From contig NZ_BMSX01000002.1 in assembly GCF_014649375.1 (NCBI RefSeq), positions 62,001 to 126,000 on the forward strand: 64,000 bases of DNA. The letters are read 5' to 3'. Below the pieces are notes generated by a model that made no database searches, was not told the origin of the DNA, and saw only the letters and a program-made list of their open reading frames with translations. Both the position numbers and the translations under genes were made by a program. The DNA is from Streptomyces aurantiogriseus. GTDB taxonomy: Bacteria; Actinomycetota; Actinomycetes; Streptomycetales; Streptomycetaceae. Shown here piece after piece: positions 27,345-38,457 of this stretch. How positions within the stretch are numbered: the stretch's first letter is position 1; each line of letters starts with the position of its first letter.

Positions 27345-28367
27345 ATGGACTTCGGACTCGTCCTGCAGACCGACCCGCCGGCCTCCCGTGTCATCAGCCT
27401 GATGAAGCGGGCCGAGCGCAACGGCTTCACCCATGGCTGGACCTTCGACTCCGCCGTGCTGTGGCAGGAGCCATTCGTGATCTACAGTCAGATCCTGGCG
27501 AACACCACGAAACTGAAGGTCGGCCCCATGGTCACCAACCCGGGCACCCGCACCTGGGAGGTCACCGCCTCCACGTTCGCCACCCTCAACGACATGTTCG
27601 GCAACCGCACGATCTGCGGCATCGGCCGCGGCGACTCCGCCATGCGCGTCGCCGGCCGCAAGCCCAACACCCTGGCCCGCATCAGCGAGGCCATGAAGGT
27701 CGTCCGGGCCCTCGGCAGCGGCGAGGAGGCCGACCTCGGCGGTGGCACGGTCGTCAGGTTCCCCTGGATCAAGCCGGGCGCCGAACTCCCCGTCTGGATG
27801 GCCGCGTACGGCCCCAAGGCGCTGAAGATGACCGGCGAGGAGGCCGACGGGTTCATCCTCCAGCTCGCCGACCTGTATCTGACCGAGTACATGGTCAAGG
27901 CCGTGAAGGACGCGGCGGTGGCGGCCGGCCGGGACCCTGCCGACGTCAGGATCTGCGTCGCCGCCCCGGCCTACGTCACCGAGGACGACTCGCCCGAGGC
28001 GCTCGCCCACGCGCGCGACCAGTGCCGCTGGTTCGGCGGGATGGTCGGCAACCACGTCGCCGACCTCGTCTCCAAGTACGGCGAGCACTCGGCGGCCGTA
28101 CCCGAGGAACTCACCGACTACATCAAGGCCCGCGAGGGGTACGACTACTCCCACCACGGGCGCGCCGACAACCCGGACACGGCGTTCGTGCCCGACGAGA
28201 TCGTCGACCGGTTCTGCGTCATCGGACCGGTCGAGAAGCACATCGAGAAGCTGAACGCGCTGCGCGAGCTGGGCGTCGACCAGTTCGCCGTCTACGACAT
28301 GCACGACGCCCAGGAAGCCGTCATCGACGCCTACGGATCGCGGGTGATCCCGGCCGTCAACGGCTGA
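27345..28367 (+). CDS. Luciferase-like F420-type oxidoreductase of the pyrimidine locus
   Basis: A 340-residue LLM-class protein. The start ATG 27345 has AGGAG 8 nt upstream; an open frame running in from hydA is a shadow. The TIM-barrel signature is seen in MDFGLVLQTDPPASRVISLM, GWTFDSAVLWQEPFV, LKVGPMVTNPGTRTWEVTAS and ICGIGRGDSAMRVAG. The protein fits the small family next to hydantoinase genes (TIGR03842-type), predicted to use F420 or FMN. In this setting it might supply a redox step of pyrimidine breakdown, for example ring reduction or aldehyde handling; this is inference. It lies 11 bp after hydA. Confidence 0.88.
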   Translation: MDFGLVLQTDPPASRVISLMKRAERNGFTHGWTFDSAVLWQEPFVIYSQILANTTKLKVGPMVTNPGTRTWEVTASTFATLNDMFGNRTICGIGRGDSAMRVAGRKPNTLARISEAMKVVRALGSGEEADLGGGTVVRFPWIKPGAELPVWMAAYGPKALKMTGEEADGFILQLADLYLTEYMVKAVKDAAVAAGRDPADVRICVAAPAYVTEDDSPEALAHARDQCRWFGGMVGNHVADLVSKYGEHSAAVPEELTDYIKAREGYDYSHHGRADNPDTAFVPDEIVDRFCVIGPVEKHIEKLNALRELGVDQFAVYDMHDAQEAVIDAYGSRVIPAVNG

Positions 28368-28494
28368 CCCCTCCCACCACCGCTCACCTCCCCCACCCCC
28401 CACTCCAGTTCTCCCCTCTCCCACCTCCCCGGGGGAGGGGGCCGGAGCCCCGCACGGCCTTTCCGGATCCGCCCCTCGTTTGATTGGCCTGCCC
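28368..28494. other. Polypyrimidine tract between the F420-type gene and the transporter
   Basis: The gap is dominated by a C/T-only-rich run (28370-28432) ending in CCTCCCCGGGGGAGG. No convincing promoter or ribosome site is seen before the transporter start at 28495. The tract could affect transcript levels of the transporter or be neutral low-complexity DNA. Confidence 0.4.
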
Positions 28495-30021
<1,527 letters not shown>

Positions 30022-30052
30022 TGCCTGGACCGTGACGCCTGGAAGGACCACA

Positions 30053-30088
30053 GGGCGGCCGGAGGGCTGGAACTCCCTCCGGCCGCCC
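30053..30088 (+). terminator. Strong terminator closing the pyrimidine operon
   Basis: GGGCGGCCGGAGGG (30053-30066) and CCCTCCGGCCGCCC (30075-30088) pair perfectly over 14 bp with an 8-nt loop. It lies 31 bp after the NCS1 transporter stop and before the convergent DUF3558-like gene, so it may serve both strands. Confidence 0.85.
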
Positions 30089-30141
30089 CGCGCGTCGTCC
30101 GGGCTCGACGGGAGCGGGGCGGGGCGGCGGCCCCCCTCGCC

Positions 30142-30801
30142 TCAGTTCGCCGAGGCCTTCAGCGCGGCCACCGCTTCCTTCGCCGCCTTGATGGCGCCCT
30201 TGTTGATCTCGTCCGTGCTGGGCGCCTTCTTCGACTCGAAGTCGCTGCCGTTGTAGGTGACGACCACCAGCGCGTTGGACACCCGCGCGAACACGGTGCC
30301 CTCACGGGTCTGCTGCTTGTCCTCGGTGGTCAGGTTCACCACCGAGTAGCCCTCGTCGCCCAGCCCGGGGACCGCCCCGCCGCCGCTCTTCTCCCCGATC
30401 CGCTCCTTGTACGAGGTCTGGGCCGCCTCGTCCGACTCCATGAGCTCGAAGGAGATGTCGAGCCAGCGGTAGTCGTAGCCCTTGAGCGCGTTCCAGGAGC
30501 AGGTGCGGCGCAGGGTGGTGTCCGTCGAGGGGATCTCCTTGCCCGCCGTCTTGGCGCCCGGCACCAGCGAGGAGACCGTCTTCGCGGCCACGCTCGTGCA
30601 CGGCGCGGGCGCGGCGGCGAACGTCTTCGACACCGCGGTGGAGGAGGGGGCGGACGCCGACGCGGACTGGGGCTTCGGCGTGTCCTGGGCCGCGGTGTCC
30701 TCCGTGGAGGGCCCGGACGTCAGCGCCCAGCCCGCACAGGCGAGCACGACGACCGGGGACAGGCGCGCGGTGAGGGCGAGCGGCAGAGGCAGAGAGCGCA
30801 C
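30142..30801 (-). CDS. Exported DUF3558-like protein
   Basis: A 219-residue secreted or membrane-anchored protein. GTG 30801 opens with MRSLPLPLALTARLSPVVVL then ACAGWALTSG, a signal sequence with a possible lipobox-like Cys (VVLACAG). A Ser/Ala/Pro-rich linker follows. The domain contains two conserved-looking Cys (APCTSVAAKTVSSLVPG and RRTCSWNALKG), then GDEGYSVVNL and VTYNGSDFESKKAPS. Two cysteines and the 'C-W-x' motif resemble DUF3558 lipoproteins of actinobacteria, whose role is unknown. The ribosome site is weak, so the start could be elsewhere nearby. Confidence 0.7.
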   Translation of the reverse strand: MRSLPLPLALTARLSPVVVLACAGWALTSGPSTEDTAAQDTPKPQSASASAPSSTAVSKTFAAAPAPCTSVAAKTVSSLVPGAKTAGKEIPSTDTTLRRTCSWNALKGYDYRWLDISFELMESDEAAQTSYKERIGEKSGGGAVPGLGDEGYSVVNLTTEDKQQTREGTVFARVSNALVVVTYNGSDFESKKAPSTDEINKGAIKAAKEAVAALKASAN

Positions 30802-30999
30802 GGCGCACTTTCGTGGGGGATGGTGCGGACGGGGCCCGCGGTGCGGACAGGGACGCCAGTGTCACACGAGTCCCTGTGGGGCCGGAAGGGTGAACTCGCT
30901 CCGTGGCGGCGCGGTGACGGAGACGTAGGCGTGACCGTAGCAGGGCGCCACGCGTGCGTGTGATCATCGGATCGGTCGCCGCAGACGTGAGGAGCCCCC

Positions 31000-32826
31000 G
31001 TGTTCACCACCCGACCCACGCTCCAGGGCACCTTCGGCATGGTGTCCTCCACGCACTGGCTCGCCTCGCAGTCGGCGATGGCCGTCCTGGAGGACGGCGG
31101 CAACGCCTACGACGCGGCCGTGGCCGGCGCCTTCGTGCTGCACGTCGTCGAACCCCACCTCAACGGTCCCGCCGGCGAGGTGCCCGTCCTGCTCGCCCCC
31201 GCGGGCGGCGAGGTGCGGGTCCTGTGCGGACAGGGCGTCGCCCCGGCCGGCGCGACCGTCGCGCACTACCGGGGGCTCGGCCTGGACCTCGTACCCGGCA
31301 CGGGCCCGCTGGCCGCCGCCGTCCCGGGCGCGTTCGACGCCTGGATGCTGCTGCTGCGCGACCACGGCACCAAGTCCCTCGCCGACGTCCTGAAGTACGC
31401 CATCGGATACGCCGAGCACGGCCACGCGCCCGTGGAGAACGTCGGCGCGACCGTCGAGACCGTCCGCGAACTCTTCGAGACGGAGTGGACCTCGTCGGCG
31501 CGCGTGTACCTGCCCGACGGGAAGGCCCCGAGCCCCGGCCGGCTGTTCCGCAACCCCGCCCTCGCCGCCACCTGGAAGCGGCTGCTCGCCGAGACCGCCG
31601 GCGCGGGGGAGAGGGAGGCGCGGATCGAGGCCGCGCGGGAGGTCTGGCGGAGCGGGTTCATCGCCGAGGCACTGGTCCGGCAGGCGCGCCGGCCCACCCT
31701 GGACACCAGCGGCGAGCACCACACCGGCACCCTCACGGCCGCCGACCTCGCCGGCTGGTCCGCGAGCTACGAGGCGCCGGCGACGTACGACTGGAACGGC
31801 TGGACCGTGTGCAAGGCCGGCCCCTGGAGCCAGGGCCCGGCCCTCCTCCAGCAGCTCGCCCTGCTGCCGCCCGAGCTGCCCGCCCACGGCTCCGCCGACT
31901 ACGTCCACCTGCTGATCGAGGGCTGCAAGCTCGCCATGGCCGACCGGGAGGCCTGGTACGGGGACGCCGCGGAGGTGCCGCTGGCGGAGCTGCTCTCGGA
32001 CTCCTACAACGCCGGGCGGCGGCTGCTCGTCGGCGACCGGGCGTCGTACGAGCTGCGGCCGGGCAGTCCGGGCGGGCGCACGCCCCGGCTGAGCGCGCAC
32101 GCGCGGGTGGTCGTCACGGACGAGCCCGGTTTCAGCCCGATGGGTGCCGGCGAGCCGACGGTCGCGAAGGTGCCGACCTCGCCGGTGCCGGGGGAGCCCG
32201 AGGTCACCGCCGAGGGAGGCACGCGCGGCGACACCTGCCATCTCGACGTCGTCGACCGCTGGGGCAACATGGTCGCGGCCACGCCCAGTGGCGGCTGGCT
32301 GCAGTCCAACCCGGTCGTGCCCGAGCTGGGCTTCCCGCTGGGCACCCGGCTGCAGATGACCTGGCTGGAGGAGGGCCTGCCCAACGCGCTCACGCCCGGC
32401 CGCCGCCCCCGCACCACCCTCACCCCGTCGATCGCCCTGCGCGACGGGGTGCCGATGCTGGCGTTCGGCACGCCCGGCGGCGACCAGCAGGACCAGTGGC
32501 AGCTGCACTTCTTCCTGGGCGTCGCCCTCCGCGCGCGGGTGCGCGGCGGCCTCGACCTCCAGGGCGCCATCGACGCCCCGAACTGGCACAACGACAGCTT
32601 CCCCGGCTCCTTCTACCCGCGCGGCATGCGGCCGGGCAGCGTCACCGTGGAGGCGCGCATGGACCCGGGGATCGCCGCGGAGCTGCGGCGCCGGGGCCAC
32701 GAGGTGACCGTGGGACCGCCCTGGTCGGAGGGCCGGCTCTGCGCGGTCGCCCGGGACCCGCGGACCGGGATCCTGTCGGCGGCCGCCAACCCGCGGGGCA
32801 TGCAGGGATACGCGGTGGGCCGGTGA
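31000..32826 (+). CDS. Cytoplasmic gamma-glutamyltransferase-family protein
   Basis: A 608-residue Ntn-hydrolase-family protein without a signal peptide. GAGGAG at 30988-30993 precedes GTG 31000. Motifs: MAVLEDGGNAYDAAVAGAFV, HLNGPAGEVPVLL and the autocleavage site with Thr412 in GDTCHLDVVDRWGNMV, where the usual TTH is TCH. The C-terminal part carries FGTPGGDQQDQWQLHFFLG. Homologues include cephalosporin acylase-like and uncharacterised amidases, so glutathione need not be the substrate. It differs from the secreted ggt at 13476 in location and active-site context. The next gene starts 77 bp downstream. Confidence 0.88.
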   Translation: MFTTRPTLQGTFGMVSSTHWLASQSAMAVLEDGGNAYDAAVAGAFVLHVVEPHLNGPAGEVPVLLAPAGGEVRVLCGQGVAPAGATVAHYRGLGLDLVPGTGPLAAAVPGAFDAWMLLLRDHGTKSLADVLKYAIGYAEHGHAPVENVGATVETVRELFETEWTSSARVYLPDGKAPSPGRLFRNPALAATWKRLLAETAGAGEREARIEAAREVWRSGFIAEALVRQARRPTLDTSGEHHTGTLTAADLAGWSASYEAPATYDWNGWTVCKAGPWSQGPALLQQLALLPPELPAHGSADYVHLLIEGCKLAMADREAWYGDAAEVPLAELLSDSYNAGRRLLVGDRASYELRPGSPGGRTPRLSAHARVVVTDEPGFSPMGAGEPTVAKVPTSPVPGEPEVTAEGGTRGDTCHLDVVDRWGNMVAATPSGGWLQSNPVVPELGFPLGTRLQMTWLEEGLPNALTPGRRPRTTLTPSIALRDGVPMLAFGTPGGDQQDQWQLHFFLGVALRARVRGGLDLQGAIDAPNWHNDSFPGSFYPRGMRPGSVTVEARMDPGIAAELRRRGHEVTVGPPWSEGRLCAVARDPRTGILSAAANPRGMQGYAVGR

Positions 32827-32903
32827 CCCCCCGCCCGGGTATTCATGCCGATTCCACCCGGAGTGCACCGGCGGGGCAGGGATTGTCAGTGGGGCGTGCT
32901 CTC

Positions 32904-33761
32904 ATGGAGGGCATGATCCAAGACACGGAAACCATCGACGAGTTTCTCGCCCGCCACTCGGCCGACGTGGAGGAGGCGGTGCGCAAGGCCGCCGCGGCCG
33001 AGATCATGCCCCGCTTCCGCCGGCTCGCCGCGCACCAGATCGACCAGAAGAACGGGCCCCACGACCTGGTGACCGACGCCGACCGGGGCGCCGAGCTGTT
33101 CCTCACCGACGCCCTCGGCACCCTGCTGCCCGGCTCGGTCGTCGTCGGCGAGGAGGCGGTGCACGCCAATCCGGCGACGTACGAGGCCATACACGGCGAC
33201 GCCCCGGTGTGGATCGTCGACCCGGTCGACGGGACACGGCAGTTCGTGCACGGCGACGAGGGCTTCTGCACGCTGGTCGCGCTCGCCCGGCACGGCATCG
33301 TGCTCGCCTCCTGGACCTACGCCCCGGCCCGCGACCAGCTCGCCACGGCCGTCCGCGGGGCGGGCGCCTTCCTGGACGGCGAGCGGCTGTTCGCCGGCCC
33401 GCCCACGCCCGGCCACGACCTGACGGTCGCCACCTCCCACCCCGACTACACCACCGACGAGCAGAAGCACGCCCTGCTCGGCCTGTGGACGGACGGCGTC
33501 GCACCGCGCGCGTGCGGATCCGCCGGACTGGAGTACCTGGCCGTCGCCCGGGGCGAGTCGGACGCCACGGCCTTCTCCTGGGAAGCGGCCTGGGACCACG
33601 CGGCCGGCCTGCTGCTGGTCGAGGAGGCGGGCGGCGCCCACCTCACGCTCACCGGCGAGCCCTTCCGGATCACGGGCGGCAACACCCTGCCGTTCACGGC
33701 GGCCCGGGACGCGGCGACGGCCCGGCGGGTGGCGGAACTGCTGTCGGGGACCCGGCCCTGA
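32904..33761 (+). CDS. Inositol monophosphatase-family phosphatase
   Basis: About 285 residues from ATG 32904; ATG 32913 is an alternative, though its GGAGG lies only 2 nt upstream. Li+-sensitive phosphatase motifs are complete: LVTDADRGAE, GEEAVHANP, WIVDPVDGTRQFVHGDEGFC (metal-binding DPxDGT) and WEAAWDHAAGLLLVEEAGG. It should remove phosphate from inositol-, histidinol- or a related sugar phosphate with Mg2+. Cytoplasmic. The specific substrate cannot be read from sequence, and neighbours do not help. Confidence 0.9.
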   Translation: MEGMIQDTETIDEFLARHSADVEEAVRKAAAAEIMPRFRRLAAHQIDQKNGPHDLVTDADRGAELFLTDALGTLLPGSVVVGEEAVHANPATYEAIHGDAPVWIVDPVDGTRQFVHGDEGFCTLVALARHGIVLASWTYAPARDQLATAVRGAGAFLDGERLFAGPPTPGHDLTVATSHPDYTTDEQKHALLGLWTDGVAPRACGSAGLEYLAVARGESDATAFSWEAAWDHAAGLLLVEEAGGAHLTLTGEPFRITGGNTLPFTAARDAATARRVAELLSGTRP

Positions 33762-33902
33762 CGGCCGCGGTGCCCTGAGGTCTCGTCCCCGGTGCCTTGA
33801 GCCGCCGTCCCCCAGCGGCATCGGGCCCACCGCGCCGCAAGCGCTGTCGGACCCCCGGCATATCCTGAACCCGGAGGCCAGCGGCTGACGAAGGGGTCCG
33901 AC

Positions 33903-35321
33903 GTGCCGATGCTTGACGTGGTCGTGGTGGGAGCGGGGCCGAACGGCCTGACCGCTGCCGTGGAGCTGGCCCGGCGCGGCTTCTCCGTGGCCCTCTTCGA
34001 GGCCCGGGACACCGTGGGCGGCGGAGCCCGCACCGAGGAGCTCACCCTCCCGGGGTTCCGTCACGACCCCTGTTCCGCCGCGCACCCCCTGGGCATCAAC
34101 TCGCCCGCCTTCCGCGCCCTGCCCCTGGAGCGCTACGGACTGCAGTGGCTGCACTCCGACCTGGCCATGGCGCACCCCTTCCCCGACGGCACCGCCGCCG
34201 TGCTGTCCCGCTCGGTCGCCGAGACGGCCGCCTCGTTCGGCCCCCGCGACGCGGGCGCCTACCGCAGGCTCGTCGCGCCGTTCCTGCCCAAGTGGGACAC
34301 CCTGGCCCGGGACTTCATGTCCCTGCCGCTGACCGCGCTGCCCCGCGACCCGGTCACCCTGGCCCGCTTCGGCCTCGTCGGCCTGCCCCCGTCCACCTGG
34401 CTCACCCGCCGCTTCCGCGACGAACCGGCCAAGGCCCTCTTCGCCGGTCTCGTCGCCCACATCATGGCCCCGCTCAGCGGCTTCGCCACCGGCGCCATCG
34501 GCCTCGTCTTCGCCCTCGCCGCGCACGCCCGCGGCTGGCCGGTGGCCCGCGGCGGCTCCCAGGCCATCTCCGACGCCCTGGCCGGCTACCTCACGGACCT
34601 CGGCGGCAGCATCCACACCGACTACGAGGTCAAGCGTCTCGACGACCTGCCCCCGGCCCGCGCCTACGTCTTCGACACCTCGCCCACCGCCCTCGCCCGC
34701 ATCGCCGGCCTCGGCCGCTTCTACGACAACTACAAGTACGGCGCCGGTGTCTTCAAGATCGACTACGCGCTGGACGGCCCGGTCCCCTGGACCGCGAAGG
34801 AGGCGCACCGCGCCACCACTGTCCAGATCGGCGCCGACAGCGCGGAGATCGGCGCCGCCCTGCGCGCCGCCTCCCGGGAGGGCCGGGCACCCGAGCGGCC
34901 CTTCATGATCACGGTGCAGCCCGGCGTCGTCGACCCCACCCGCGCACCGGACGGCAAGCAGGTCTTCTGGGCGTACGCCCACGTCCCCAACGGCTGGACC
35001 GGCGACCTCACGGACGTCATCGAACGCCAACTGGAGCGCTTCGCCCCCGGCTTCCGCGACCGCGTCCTCGCCCGCGCGATCGCCGGCCCCGCCGAACTCG
35101 CCGCCCGCAACGCCAACTACGTCGGCGGCGACATCGGCTCCGGCGCGGCCGCCGGCCTCCAGCTCCTGCTGCGCCCCAGGCTCTCCCTGTTCCCGTACTC
35201 CACCCCGCACCCGGCCGTCTTCATCTGCTCCTCGGCCACCCCGCCGGGCCCGGGCGTCCACGGCATGTCCGGCCACAACGCGGCGAAGGCCGTCTGGCGG
35301 AGGCTGCGGCAGGCGGCGTAG
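33903..35321 (+). CDS. Phytoene dehydrogenase-like FAD oxidoreductase
   Basis: A 472-residue flavoprotein. The Rossmann motif [20 protein letters not shown] is at the N-terminus, followed by [20 protein letters not shown] and, at the C-terminus, the second FAD contact [20 protein letters not shown]. The family covers carotenoid desaturases and their many uncharacterised relatives (for example the PYROXD2 type). No carotenoid gene is nearby, so a carotenoid role is unlikely. GTG 33903 with AAGGGG upstream is chosen; ATG 33909 is possible. It lies 46 bp before the macrodomain gene on the same strand. Confidence 0.88.
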   Translation: MPMLDVVVVGAGPNGLTAAVELARRGFSVALFEARDTVGGGARTEELTLPGFRHDPCSAAHPLGINSPAFRALPLERYGLQWLHSDLAMAHPFPDGTAAVLSRSVAETAASFGPRDAGAYRRLVAPFLPKWDTLARDFMSLPLTALPRDPVTLARFGLVGLPPSTWLTRRFRDEPAKALFAGLVAHIMAPLSGFATGAIGLVFALAAHARGWPVARGGSQAISDALAGYLTDLGGSIHTDYEVKRLDDLPPARAYVFDTSPTALARIAGLGRFYDNYKYGAGVFKIDYALDGPVPWTAKEAHRATTVQIGADSAEIGAALRAASREGRAPERPFMITVQPGVVDPTRAPDGKQVFWAYAHVPNGWTGDLTDVIERQLERFAPGFRDRVLARAIAGPAELAARNANYVGGDIGSGAAAGLQLLLRPRLSLFPYSTPHPAVFICSSATPPGPGVHGMSGHNAAKAVWRRLRQAA

Positions 35322-35367
35322 CACGTCCGGTCCCGCCGTCGCACACCGACGAGAGAGGCAGCCCGTC

Positions 35368-35877
35368 ATGACCACCATCACCCTCGTCCAGGGCGACATC
35401 ACCGACCAGTCCGTGGACGTCGTCGTCAACGCCGCCAACTCCTCGCTGCTCGGCGGCGGAGGCGTCGACGGCGCCATCCACCGCCGTGGCGGCCCCGCGA
35501 TCCTCGACGCGTGCCGCAAGCTGCGCGCCTCCCACTACGGCCGGGGCCTGCCCACCGGCCAGGCGGTCGCCACCACCGCCGGCGCCCTGGACGCGCGCTG
35601 GGTGATCCACACCGTCGGCCCCGTGTACAGCGCGACCGAGGACCGCTCCGACCTGCTGGCCTCCTGCTACCGCGAGTCGCTGCGCGTCGCCGACGAACTC
35701 GGCGCCCGCACCGTGGCGTTCCCCGCCGTCTCCGCCGGCATCTACGGCTGGCCGATGGACGACGCGGCCCGCATCGCGATCGAGACGGTACGGGCGACGC
35801 CCACGGCGGTGGAGGAGGCCAGGTTCGTCCTCTTCGACGAGCAGGCGTACACGGCGTTCGCCGACCGACTCGGCTGA
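35368..35877 (+). CDS. Macrodomain O-acetyl-ADP-ribose deacetylase
   Basis: A 169-residue single macrodomain of the MacroD/YmdB type. ITLVQGDITDQSVDVVVNAA then NSSLLGGGGVDGAIHRRGGP shows the substrate loop with catalytic Asn/Asp, and FPAVSAGIYGWPMDDAARIA is the second ligand loop. It binds ADP-ribose and hydrolyses O-acetyl-ADP-ribose or mono-ADP-ribosyl aspartate/glutamate. GAGAGAGGCAGCCCGTC precedes the ATG. A sirtuin, source of O-acetyl-ADP-ribose, is encoded at the right edge of this window, but far away. A terminator-like hairpin follows. Confidence 0.93.
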   Translation: MTTITLVQGDITDQSVDVVVNAANSSLLGGGGVDGAIHRRGGPAILDACRKLRASHYGRGLPTGQAVATTAGALDARWVIHTVGPVYSATEDRSDLLASCYRESLRVADELGARTVAFPAVSAGIYGWPMDDAARIAIETVRATPTAVEEARFVLFDEQAYTAFADRLG

Positions 35878-35904
35878 GGGCGGCCTCGGCCGGTCCACCC
35901 CGGT

Positions 35905-35924
35905 CCGGGCGTCCGCGCGCCCGG
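35905..35924 (+). terminator. Terminator-like hairpin after the macrodomain gene
   Basis: CCGGGCG (35905-35911) and CGCCCGG (35918-35924) form a 7-bp stem with a 6-nt loop, 28 bp after the stop at 35877 and before the convergent MFS gene. Confidence 0.5.
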
Positions 35925-35973
35925 AAAGCTCCGTCGCCCGCTTGGCTCGGTGCCCCGCGGTTCAAGCGGCTGA

Positions 35974-37242
35974 TCACTGAACATGAGTGGCATCTGCTCC
36001 TCTCGCCGACTCGCGACGAGCTGAAGTGGGCGGCCGAGGCGACGGACAGCGGCGGGACAGCAGGCATCCGGTCAGCGCGGCGGCGAGGCCGGCCAGCCCG
36101 GCCGCCGCGAAGCCGCCCGCCGGCACGGAGACGTCGATCGCCACCCCGGCGATCGGGGATCCGAGCGCGAAACCCGCACTCTGCGCCGAGGATTGCAGAC
36201 CTGTCGCCTCACCCCGCACGCCGGCCGGCGCCAGTCGGCTCACCGCGTCGGCCACCGCGGAAAGGGTCGGCGCGGCGAGAAACCCGGTGCCGACAACGGC
36301 CACGCACAACCAGGGCCAGTCGCGGGCAAGCCCTGCGGGAATCGTCACGAGCCCGAGCAAGCCGAGCAGCAACCACGTGGGCAGCGATCGGGACACCGCG
36401 CCGTAGAGCAGCCCGCCGGCGACAGAGGCCACGCCTAGCACGGCCAGGACCAGGGCGGCCCAGGACACCTGACCTGCTTCTTCGAGCGTGGCGACGATGG
36501 CGAGGTCGACACCGCTGAGCAGCGTCGTGGTACCGAACGCCATCGTCAGTACGGCCATCATGCCGACGCCCAGCCACTCCCGTCGCGGGGGCCGTCCGGC
36601 CGCGCCGGCATCCGCCTCGCCCTCGGCACGCAGCGGCGGGTTGAGCCAGGCGATCCCGGTTCCGCCGGCCACGATCGCGGCGCCGACCCCCCACGCCACC
36701 ACACCGGGGGACACCTTCGCGGCACACAGGACCACTACCGCCGGGCCCACCACGTACGACAGCTCGCCCTGCACCGACTCCAGCGCGAACGCGGCCCGGC
36801 GCTGTTCCGCCGTCGTCATCGCGGCGATCGCCTGCCTGGTCACCGGCTGGGCCGGCACCATCAGCAGACCCGCCGCAAAGGCGGCACCCAGCAGGATCCC
36901 GTACGGCAGGATCGGCACGCTCAGCCAGAACACGACCTGCACCACGACAGTCACCAGCAGCACCGTACGCAGGCCCCGCCGATCGATCATGCGGCCGAGC
37001 AGCGGCCCGCCCAGCGCCAGCCCGGTGGTCAGAGCCGCCGCGACACCGCCGGCTGCCGCATAGCTCATCTTCAGGCCCAGCACGACATACATGGTCAGTG
37101 CCATCACGTCAGCCGTGATCGCGGTACGGGCGAGAAAGGAAACGCCCAGCAGCGATGCCATCCCTGGCACGGCGAGTATCTGCCGGTATCCGGTCACTTG
37201 CGTGACGCTAGATCCTCCGTCACGCCATAGGTAGTCGTTCAT
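35974..37242 (-). CDS. MFS exporter divergent from a LysR gene
   Basis: A 422-residue, 12-helix major facilitator. Helix pattern and the loop GRMIDRRGLRTVLLVTVVVQ between helices 2 and 3 fit small-molecule exporters. VPAQPVTRQAIAAMTTAEQR resembles drug/sugar efflux relatives. ATG 37242 is taken as the start; it lacks a good ribosome site. In-frame GTG 37197 is an alternative, but its upstream GGAGG is 16 nt away. The divergent LysR regulator begins 27 bp away, so it very likely controls this exporter. The substrate is unknown. Confidence 0.85.
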   Translation of the reverse strand: MNDYLWRDGGSSVTQVTGYRQILAVPGMASLLGVSFLARTAITADVMALTMYVVLGLKMSYAAAGGVAAALTTGLALGGPLLGRMIDRRGLRTVLLVTVVVQVVFWLSVPILPYGILLGAAFAAGLLMVPAQPVTRQAIAAMTTAEQRRAAFALESVQGELSYVVGPAVVVLCAAKVSPGVVAWGVGAAIVAGGTGIAWLNPPLRAEGEADAGAAGRPPRREWLGVGMMAVLTMAFGTTTLLSGVDLAIVATLEEAGQVSWAALVLAVLGVASVAGGLLYGAVSRSLPTWLLLGLLGLVTIPAGLARDWPWLCVAVVGTGFLAAPTLSAVADAVSRLAPAGVRGEATGLQSSAQSAGFALGSPIAGVAIDVSVPAGGFAAAGLAGLAAALTGCLLSRRCPSPRPPTSARRESARGADATHVQ

Positions 37243-37254
37243 TTTCTCGGGCTG

Positions 37255-37269
37255 ACATAATGAATCGTT
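37255..37269 (+). promoter_or_regulatory. Likely leaderless promoter of the LysR gene
   Basis: CATAAT at 37256-37261 is a good -10 and lies 8 nt before the ATG at 37270, so the mRNA probably starts at the initiation codon. The region is shared with the divergent MFS gene, as usual for LysR-controlled pairs. Confidence 0.45.
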
Positions 37270-38112
37270 ATGGCCAGGGATCTTGAGACCGCGTTGCTGC
37301 GGTCCTTCGTCACCGTCGTGCGGGCGGGCAGCATCAGCCGCGCCGCGACCACGCTCGGACATACCCAGCCCGCACTCAGCCAGCAGGTGCGCAAGCTCGA
37401 GAGGGCCGTCGGCCGTCCACTGCTTCACCGATCACCGTCCGGTGTCTCGCTGACCCGGGCGGGCGAGGAGCTCCTGCCGTACGCCGAACGCATTCTCTCG
37501 CTCTCCGCACAGGCACTCACCGAGACCGGGCGCGTGCTTACCGGCCGCTGCGGCGTCGGGCTGCTCGAAGACCTCGCCGCGTCCCAGCTTCCGCAGGCCC
37601 TCGCCGACCTCGCCCGGCTGCACCCCGGCGCAACCCTGGAGGTGCTCAGCATGTCCAACGCCGCGATGCGGGAGGCCTACGACACGGGCCGCGTCCAACT
37701 CGTGCTCGACGAGGTGCCGGCCATTCCCGGACCGCCGCGCTGGACCGTACGCCGCCCGCTGGTCTGGGCGATCGGCCAGGGCGTGGACGTGGCTGCCGAT
37801 CCGCTGCCGGTGGTGTTGTTCTCGAACACGTGCTCCTGGCGTACGTCGGTGCTGGAAACCCTGGAACGCGCCGATCGGCCCTGGCGGGTGGCCTTCGAAA
37901 GCAACAGCCTGGTCGGTGTGCTCGCCGCGGTACGGGCCGGGCTCGGCGTCGCGGCGCTCATGCCCACGAACCTTGAACCGGCCATGGCCTGCCACGACGC
38001 GGACGCCCTGCCCACCCTGCCGGACGTCGAGCTCGGCCTCGCACGGCACCCACGGTCCGAAGGTGATCCGCTGATCGATGCCGTGGAGACCGCTCTACGA
38101 CGCATGATCTGA
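37270..38112 (+). CDS. LysR-family transcriptional regulator
   Basis: A 280-residue LysR regulator. The winged helix is at residues 5-65: LETALLRSFVTVVRAGSISR, AATTLGHTQPALSQQVRKLE and RAVGRPLLHRSPSGVSLTRA. A periplasmic-binding-type effector domain follows (GVLAAVRAGLGVAALMPTN). It is divergent from the MFS exporter, with only 27 bp between start codons, so it probably senses the exporter's substrate. The start ATG 37270 may be on a leaderless transcript. Confidence 0.92.
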   Translation: MARDLETALLRSFVTVVRAGSISRAATTLGHTQPALSQQVRKLERAVGRPLLHRSPSGVSLTRAGEELLPYAERILSLSAQALTETGRVLTGRCGVGLLEDLAASQLPQALADLARLHPGATLEVLSMSNAAMREAYDTGRVQLVLDEVPAIPGPPRWTVRRPLVWAIGQGVDVAADPLPVVLFSNTCSWRTSVLETLERADRPWRVAFESNSLVGVLAAVRAGLGVAALMPTNLEPAMACHDADALPTLPDVELGLARHPRSEGDPLIDAVETALRRMI

Positions 38113-38457
38113 GTTTCGGCCGGCCGGCGCGCCGATTCGCGTCCAACCAGCAAGAGGAATGGGCCAGGCGCCCATGCGCCGGCGCCAGGGACGTACCGGC
38201 TCCGTGGGGGGGCGCCTTCCCTTTCTGACCGTCGTATCGGTACTCGGGGACGCTGAGTTTCCGCTTCCTGAGCGCACCGCGAGGACGTCGCGCGACAGTG
38301 CGGGTGCGGTACGGAAGGCCGTGCAGTGCCTGCCGGGGCGCTCGTAGCCAGCCGCGCATACGCGAACCGCATCAACGCCCTTGCGTCCACTCCCGGGCCA
38401 TGATCAATCTCAGCGCCAACCACGGTTCGATTGATCCCCGAGGCCGGAAGACAGGCC
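38113..38457. other. 345-bp gap without a supported gene
   Basis: Between the LysR gene and the convergent DUF2267 gene both strands contain open frames, but none has a family motif, ribosome site and start together. I see no tRNA, clear hairpin or IS end. It may hold remnants of a lost gene. Confidence 0.5.

Noticed and set aside
26805..28367. Fusion of hydA sequence with the luciferase-like protein
   Set aside because: The upstream portion is out of frame with hydA and has no motifs; a good ribosome site and ATG at 27345 mark the true start.
30954..33761. One long plus-strand reading frame through the GGT-like and phosphatase genes
   Set aside because: Only the last 285 residues show a protein family; the first part is a frame shadow of the GGT-like gene.
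38113..38457. Minus-strand gene between LysR and DUF2267
   Set aside because: Open frames exist but overlap the LysR gene, have no ribosome site and show no recognisable domain.
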